From Anticarsia gemmatalis (Eukaryota; Arthropoda; Insecta; Lepidoptera; Erebidae): a DNA stretch of 64,000 bases. The translations under genes were made by a program, and so were the position numbers. The first letter of the stretch is position 1. Every line of letters begins with the position of its first letter. The DNA lies in contig NC_134753.1 of assembly GCF_050436995.1 (NCBI RefSeq), positions 4,898,001 to 4,962,000 of the forward strand, read 5' to 3'. Of the stretch, positions 14,501 to 23,500 are shown piece after piece. The notes under the pieces are model-generated. The model was not told where the DNA came from. It ran no database searches and was given only the letters and a program-made list of their open reading frames with translations.

Positions 14501-17500
14501 AAATACAGCCTCTTGTTTGATATCAGCAAACATAGGTAGATTTCTGCTTCTTGGGATTTCAATAAGGTTAACTAGACGATACTTTAGCAAAACTTACGCA
14601 CTGTAAAACTAAATGTCAAAAAAAAATTGTAACAATGCGTATTTCATATTCCAGTTTATACAAACGCGACGAACGTTGTCTATTCCTGTACGTGAGTGAG
14701 AATTCTGACGACTTCCAAATCTTCCTGCCGTCGCAATCCTGTCGGGAACGTTTACACGATTTACTCGGAGAACTGACAGCTGATCATGAGAAAGTTACTG
14801 ATCTCGATACTAGTGTTATGCAGGATCAACTGAAGGTAAGTCAAGTCATTATTTATTTAGGCTTGATATACAATATTGAAAGATAGATCGACTCAATTCA
14901 TCAATTCGTTTCCTACTAGTCAAGGTTTTTTTATACTTGACTTAATGCTTAATATTGGCGCTAAGGCGTGCTAGTGCAAGCAAAGCTCTCGAAGACGTTA
15001 TTTACTCTTTCACCGATAGCACATTTTTTTTTACCACTTGTAGAAGTTTTAAGAATACGGATTCTTAGTTACTAAAAGAAAATTGAGTCGTGTGCGCAGT
15101 TCGAGTACGAGCTGGACGACTGCAACAAGCGCGTGGTGCTGGGCAAGGGCACGTACGGCGTGGTGTACGCGGCGCGCGACCTCAACACGCAGGTGCGCAT
15201 CGCCGTCAAGGAGATCCCCGAGCGCAACCTGGGCGACGTGCAGCCGCTGCACGAGGAGATCCTGCTGCACTCGCAGCTCCGGCACCGGAACATCGTGCAG
15301 GTACGCGCTGACAGTTTATAAAATTACATATTTATTATCTCAGCTTAGTCAACAATTGCCGCGCAGATCGATCTCTGAGGTTAAGCTACGCCTGCCGAGG
15401 TTGTTCTGTGGATGAGTGACCATCTTATACATATCGAATTCCTCTGTGTTTCGGAAGGCCCGTTAAACTGTGGGTCCCGGCTGTCATTTTCGAAGATCTT
15501 TGATAGTCGTTAACAGTAGTCAGAAGCTTGAAAGTCTGACCACCAGTTTACCGAAGGGTATCGTGTTATATTCCAGGTATTTGGGTTGTTGAAGTCAGAT
15601 AGGCAGTCGCTCCATGTAAAACACTGGTATTCAGCTGCATCCGGTGAGACTGGAAGCCGACTCCAACATAGTTTGGGAAAAAGGCTACGCTGATAAAAAA
15701 ATCATTATTATTATTTCAAAATAGCTCTCAATATGTGTCAGTGCAATTGCTGACTGAACATTTTATTATAGTAAGAACGCAATTAACATGTTGTATCTCA
15801 TTATAATCTTATCACTTCCCACTTCACATTTCAGTACTTAGGATCAATATCAGAGGACAACTACTTCAAAATCTTCATGGAGCAAGTGCCGGGAGGTTCA
15901 CTGTCTGCGTTACTGCGATCTAAGTGGGGACCGCTCAAAGAAAACGAAGCTACCATCGCGTATTATACCAAACAGATCTTAGAAGGTAAGAATTGATTGG
16001 CACTATTCTTTTAAATGTGGCATCTTAACTGTGCACTACTGTGCAGGCCGCACGTGTATTTAATGAATAAGCTCACACACATTTCGTAAAATCTGTTTTG
16101 AATGTGTTGACTGCCTCCGTGGTGCAGTGGTTTAGGCCTCCACGCCGCTGGAGGTTGTGGGTTCGATTCCCTCGCGGAACAATTATTTGTGCGATCCACG
16201 AATAATTGTTTCATGTCTGGTTGTACTTTGTGTCCATTGTTTGATTGTTTGTAAAAGTCCCCGCGACACAAGGAATTCTTAGTGCGGGAGTTGTGATTTC
16301 AAAAATAAATAAATAAATAATAGCTATTACTTGACCCGAAGTGCCAAATTTTCTTTTCCTGTCAGGTGGCACATTGACATTTTTTTTTTATACATTTACA
16401 ATACCACTTTATCTATAGGAATTCAGCACGAATGTGTAATGGTGCAATGTAACGTATTTTTTTATAGCTCTGATCTAATCCCAGTAGCATTTAAAACTTG
16501 AAACTGTCAGCAGTAGCTAAAAAGACGTTGATATCGGCATTATCGGTTCTAAAATAACTCTGACGAATATTCAGATTAGATTAGATCGAAATCTGAAAGT
16601 GTGACCTTTTATCGACGCGTTAAAACTGCAGTTAGTTTTAGACCACAATCGTAGCAACATGGCTGTGAATGTTCTACACTTTACGAATAGCTTATCCAAT
16701 AAATAAAGCGACAAGAACTCTGTAAAAACTCACAAGATTCTACTAGACAATCTAATAATAATGATATTCCTTAGTTGGTGAAATAGTGAATAAATCACAC
16801 AGTGTTTATAAACAGAGAATAGATTCTATTAATTCTTTGCTCTCTTACTACACATACGGAAGTAATGTATGTAGATCCTATAAGACAGTATAAGATGTCA
16901 ATGACATAGGAGAAAAAGACGAAAATAATCTAATTACATATTTTTATTTCAGGCTTAAAATACCTCCACGATCAAAAGATAGTTCATCGCGATATAAAAG
17001 GTGACAATGTACTAGTGAACACATACAGCGGTGTAGTGAAAATATCTGACTTCGGTACATCAAAGCGGCTCGCTGGTCTTTGCCCGTCGACCGAAACGTT
17101 TGCGGGCACATTACAGTACATGGCCCCTGAAGTTATTGATAAAGGACAGAGAGGATATGGCGCTCCGGTAAGTATTATGTTTGTTTAATCCAGCATATCT
17201 CGAAAATAGTTCTACAGGTACTGATGTGTTTTTAAACATTTGAAATTATTTTGTGTTGGCCCGTTTTTCTATGTTGTTTTTTTTATAATGGTGATGTAAT
17301 ATTTGTAATAATTTTTTAACTGGATGTCATTGTTTCAGGCTGATATTTGGTCTTTGGGATGTACAGTGGTAGAAATGGCTACTGGTAACCCGCCATTTAT
17401 CGAACTGGGGTCGCCACAAGCAGCTGTGTTCAAGGTAAAGCTAAAATGTAATAACTAAATAAGTGTTGAATCTTAACATTATTGCGATCACAAATAATAG

Positions 17501-20500
17501 TCTCATCGTTTATCTGTATATGTTATAGGTGGGATACTATAAAATGCATCCAGAAATTCCACATGAACTATCAAACAAGGCTAAGAACTTCATACTGCGA
17601 TGTTTCGAGGCAAAACCGGAAGAGCGCGCCACCGCCGCTGAACTATTAGAAGACCCGTTCCTCTGCGAGTATGTTTTAGTTTAAATTTATTTTCGTTGTT
17701 TGCTAATTATGTCTAAAATCTGCCAACATTAAAGTGGTTTGCAGAATGTTTACAACCGGAGAATGTAAAGTGCCTTCACACTAATTGACTTCTCATAATA
17801 ATTAAAGATATTGGACCAACGATGTTTAAATTACCCAATTTATCACCTAAACCTTCATAATAAAGGTGTAACTGATAAGTCCCCCAATATAACGACTTCT
17901 TATAAGAAAACCAACACATCTAAAACTATGTAAACATACTCAAACTAACAATTTAACACATAGTATTTCATATGTTACAGAAAGAAAAAACCCACAAGCA
18001 GGCTAGGTAGTAGTATGGACTACAGTCGTAGCATATCAGTGCCGGCCGACAAAGCGCGCCCGGTCACCGCCCAGAAGAAAATCTCGGAACCAAGTATAAC
18101 TAGCAATCTCCCCAGTTCCCCAGAAATCGAGTAAGTGGAAAATTGGACTTTATTACTAAGCATATAAGTCTTGCCTTAGTTTGCAACGCATGGTAATAAA
18201 TTACCTAGTTTTGTTTCTATACTAAAGTTCAAATGTAATCCTTATGCATGGGCTTAGGGATTGTTTCTGCCTAGCGTATAGTTAGCGCGCTATATTATAT
18301 ACTTTAATTGGAAAACAAGTGTCATTTTCGAGCTTTTTACATTCCTATCATTTTATTGTTAAACGACAAAAAATACACTGTAAAACTTAAATTGCTCGTT
18401 TTCAAAATCACTTAACTACAGGAACAATTATTTTGCGCAATTTAATTTGTTAGAGGTATTAGTTTTAGTTCTGAAGTAAGGATTTATCAAAAATCCGACT
18501 TACTATATTAATTGCCATTTAGAATAGAGCTTTGAAGATACCCTATATTTTGGGAATTATTTGTAATTTAATTTGCATTTATACAGTCGGCGAGCTAACT
18601 CTACGCTAGATGTGAATCCCATAGTTTTAAGATTTTATGATGTTTTTTCTTTCATGTTTGCGTTGTGTGATGTTGTCATATCATCATACATATTTCGGTG
18701 AGAGGGAGCTTATGTATTGGACAGTTTTACTGTGACGTTTATTGTGGTATTGAGTTCTACATGAAACGAATTGGCATACATAAACTCATTCGCCCTCGAC
18801 GAATTATTAGTCTATGAATCACTTATTTAGGTAGTCGTGTCACACATTCTAATATTTTATAGATATACTGTCAGTAATCAAACGAGTACTTCGATTAAAA
18901 AAGAAATTTCAACCGCTGAGTTAGTTGAAAAAATGTATGACACGACTCTAAATCTATGTTTTTCTAGAAAACAAACATAATCTCTTATAAGTGTAATTGT
19001 GTTTTGTCGTATACATTATTTTGCCTTCACACTTACTGTATCGGCTCGATCGCGAGCATCTTAAATTCTAGAGGAAATAGTCTTAAGAATTAATAAAAAA
19101 TGGTACATTACAGTCAGCAGACACTTCGTCGTCTAATGTGAACGCACAATCACACTTGTATGAGAACATCAACATTAACAAAAACCAAACGTGTTATATA
19201 ACACAATTGTTTTAACACTATGTCGATTGCTTTGCACCTAAGTGTGTTTATTTCCCCCGTCAAGGGTGAAAACGATCCGGTCTAACCCGACAATCACTAG
19301 GACGGCCTCGTCGATGCTCTCACCGATACTGATATACCCACCGGACTTGTGTAACAGCAGGTAAACTATTTCAACTATTTGATGTTCAAAATTCATAGAA
19401 TACTTTATTTTTTTGGAACAAAATTTCTAAATTTGTTACTGGCAACTTTTTGGGAGATAGTAATGAAAATTGACAAGGGTTTTGTAAATAACCGGTCGTA
19501 TATTACTGTCTTACTAATACACACCGTGTTAGCTGTGATCAGTTATAAAGTGTTTTGTCTTTTTCACTCATATACAGTTTTAAGTTTGATTGAAAGTGAC
19601 AAAACGCTATGTAACTAATCAAGAGCTTAACCGCCGTTTGTTAGTAAGACAGTAAGTATAAAAAGCTTTGTATTCAGAACATCTAGTATAAAGTATTTAT
19701 GCATTTACACATAGTTTAAGCCACTGAAATCTCTTAAGTTATGCGTTCTGTACTACTACTTCATATTTTGGTTGAAGCTAAAGATGTATTGATGATATAT
19801 GAATACTAAGCTTTATCATAGCGTAATTCTTCGTATATAATTAAGTTATATGTGCACGATAAGTACCAATATTGCATACAAAAGCATGAATAAATACTGT
19901 CTTACTGTTTAGCAAATAAAAATGTCTATTTATTAGTCTGTAAAATTATATGGAGCATTGAATAGTATAAAATATTGCATTCTATGAAGGTACATCGCAT
20001 TATACTGCTTATTGTTCTGCACAAATAAATATTGCACTCGCAACCCCTAGATAAGAAATTATATAAATTATACTACTTCAATTGAATTACTATCAGAGGA
20101 ACAAACAATTACTTCTATCAATAAGTTTAATAACATACTAAACTGAGTTTCATTTACTTATTAATTTTTAAATAATTAAGGCCTCCAATAGCGCGATTCT
20201 TTACAACTATCGAGTATCGACAACCGGCTAGCTATCGAAAAAATATTGTATGAAAATCTGATCAGCGCCTCTAACGGGCTTTGTAAGGACTAGTTTGGCA
20301 GTACATTTTAAATGTAAAACTTTCGATACTCGACAGTACCGACTGTAGAGGATTGCGCTACAGCACACGGAACGCGGTAGCGGGTCGTAAACAGGTTGCC
20401 AGCGACGCGGCATCTGCGCAAGAGCGATCTTTGTGCTTGCTACTAAGGGAAAACATACAACATGATGCGCCTCACGCATCTCAAGACCCGTTTCCGTTCC

Positions 20501-23500
20501 CGCGTACTGTGTGTTGGAGCTTTTAAATATTTATTTTTGAAACTTAATATTTCATTTAGTTTCTACGAACACTAAATAATGTTAATTTCAATTCAATCAG
20601 TTTAGTTTGGCAACACATTGTAAGCACCAGTGTACATACTTCAACAGATCTTTGTAAATAGTTTCAATATTGTCGCCCACTAACTTTATCAATAATCATG
20701 TACAGTCAATGTGTCACAAATCACAATACCGACCTGTGGTTTTTGTTTCAAATCATCTATCGAATCTACTTCTATTGTTTTATGTAAAGACTCACTCATG
20801 ATGCTTCCTCTAACTCGAGTACTGTTCAACTAACTTTGTATATTTTGTAAAGCTAGGACTTAATCACGACCATTGTGCTTTTTATACCATGGTGCAAACT
20901 GAATTAAAGACAAAAGAAAGTCCGCTTTGTACCTGATACAGTACAATACGGCACTGACGACTATGTTTTTAAGCAGTCTTATATTGATTTTTCCATCGGG
21001 GATAACTTCATTTCAATTATAATTTTGACAGATAAAACGTTAATATAATATAACAATATAGCATATTATACTATGAATAAAGTAAAAAAAATGTGGGTGT
21101 CGCTAGCCACCAGTGGCTGTGGTCGGTGGCCCGTTTGCGCAGACCCTAAAAGTAAGTGACTATGAAAAATTACTGTAGTCTACAGCTGTATCAGATTGCA
21201 CTATGGTATAAGAAAATGTTACCTATCCTTTTCTATCAACTCACAGCAGACAAGGACACAATACTTCCAGGACACTGTACTTCAATGATTCTTCGGAATC
21301 TCTATCGGGTTGGCTTCAAGTATTTTTATTTCAAAAACTTTTTTTAACAAATTAAAATAATAGAGATACGCTTATGTTTTAGTACTATGCCCAACACGCC
21401 ATCTACCGATGAAATGGATAGCAGTGACACGCTGCTTAATAGAAGGAGTTCGTCTGGCGGCCTTTTATCTCCTGAGGTAAGAAATTTCTTAAATATAGCT
21501 GACCCGCGCGTCTTCGCTTTCGTCACATAAGAGAGAATAGTTCATAATTTTCCCCGTTTTTTGTAACATTTTTTACTGTTACTCTGCTCCTATTGGTCGT
21601 AGCGCGATGATATATAGCCTATAGCCTTCCTCGATAAATGACCTATCAAACACTGAAAGAATTTTTCAAATCGGACCAGTAGTTTCTGAGATTAACGCGT
21701 TCAAACAAACAAACAAACTCTTCAGCTTTATAATATTAGTATAGATTAGTATAGATATCGTTTTAAATTTAATTTTGAGGTAAATACAGATTTGCAAAAT
21801 CAATTAATTTGTCAATACATTTCCAATAGAGCAAGACTTGCCTGGTATTTTGAAGCAAATATTTACATACTCCTGTAAACTAAGTGATTAGCAGAAAAAA
21901 TAAGCAAATTCTTAATATCATAATCTATTAGATGTTTGTAGACACATATTAATTTAACTATCATTTCTCTTTTTACCTTTCAGGTGGATATGCCTAACGT
22001 GCCTCGTTCTTCAATAGACGTAGAACACGACGGGTTCTACTTGCTAAAGAAGGACTCACAACGCCGTCTCACTCTCTCGCGCGTGTTAGAGCAGGATGGA
22101 GAGAAGATCTGCAACAAATGGATGCTTAGCATCATGCAAGACTTTGGCACGACTGTACTGACTATGGTAACTATGAAATAAGTTTTTTTTTATCTTTTAC
22201 TGATTAAAGGCACCTACCATAATTTTCAAATTATCCTTACAAACTTATTTAACTTAGACCTTGCTTCACCACCTTTATATCTATCAAGTTATCAGATTAA
22301 TTTTTGACAGTTGTTTCTTTAGCAAAGAGTTTTCCTGACAGTCCTCACACTTATTCATGGATTGTGAAACTAGCCCTTAATATTAAACTAGCCCTAGCTG
22401 AAGAAGTAAATTTAATAAAATGCAAAGATATACGCAAAAATGAGCAAAATGCTCATATAATTCTGAAAGTCTTTAAGCAGATTTTTCAAGATTTTGTATT
22501 ATAATTGAACCAATATTCATAATCAATACAATTCTTTTCTTTTTCCTAGAACCATCTAGAAACTCTCCGCTGCGCGCTAAAAGACTACATAATGGATCAG
22601 AACAGAAACGTTATAGAACAAGTTTTTACTTCATTGAAGGAAGAGCTAGATTTTGACTCGAATGCCATCAATGAGTTACATTCAGCCATATATATGTTCC
22701 AAGAAGCTGTTAATGCGGTGTTGAGGATGCATAGTATTAAACCTCATTGGATGTTCGCTTTGGACAATCTCGTGCGGAATGCTGTGCAAGCTGCTATTAC
22801 TGTTTTATCGCCAGGTATGTGTTTTAATATATTTTCTTCTCTGGATTTCGGGTTTTGTGTTGAGTGTTGGGTAAAGGTTTCCTTTCGGAATGTGAGACGC
22901 GGCAAACCTTGAGCCCTCCACGCTGGCCGAATGCGGACTAAAAAGACTCATTTATCAGTTTTCATTTTTATATTAATTTATTATTGACTGGATAGTGAAA
23001 ATGTACTTTCCCGCCTAAGTCTAATTTGAATTATCATGAACAAGCCTAATTCAAATCAAATTCTATATAATTTCAATGAGTATTACTCCACATTAGTGAC
23101 TTCCCACTAAATATAATCACGAGCAAGGAAAAGACACATGACACATACTACGATTTGAACACATGTGACTTCATAATACACAAACAAAATTGTAAACGAC
23201 GCTTATTCGTCAACGAAAGTGTGGAAATACTGAAAAAATATATGATTGTACATTTGGGAAACCCGCCAATTTAGTAGTAGTAGTTCGATAGTAGCTTTTG
23301 AAAGAACCGGTTTCCACTCAGCGCGTTTTAAAGCGCGCTTAATAATATTCTATGTTTTTGGGAATCTAATGAGAAGCGTATTGCTCGAAATATCGAATAT
23401 ATCTAAAAATATCCAATATTGTGATCATCGCGGTATTTATTAGCTTTTAAACCCGTGAATCTTGTCGCCTGCTTTTTGTTTATACAAGCTTACTTCGCTG

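Noticed and set aside
15049..15293. Antisense and alternative-frame open frames over ASK1 exon 12
   Set aside because: They result from the exon's GC-rich third positions; the kinase frame explains the sequence.
16111..16190. tRNA gene
   Set aside because: A and B boxes are present, but no proper cloverleaf or acceptor stem is seen and a SINE body with poly-A-rich tail follows.
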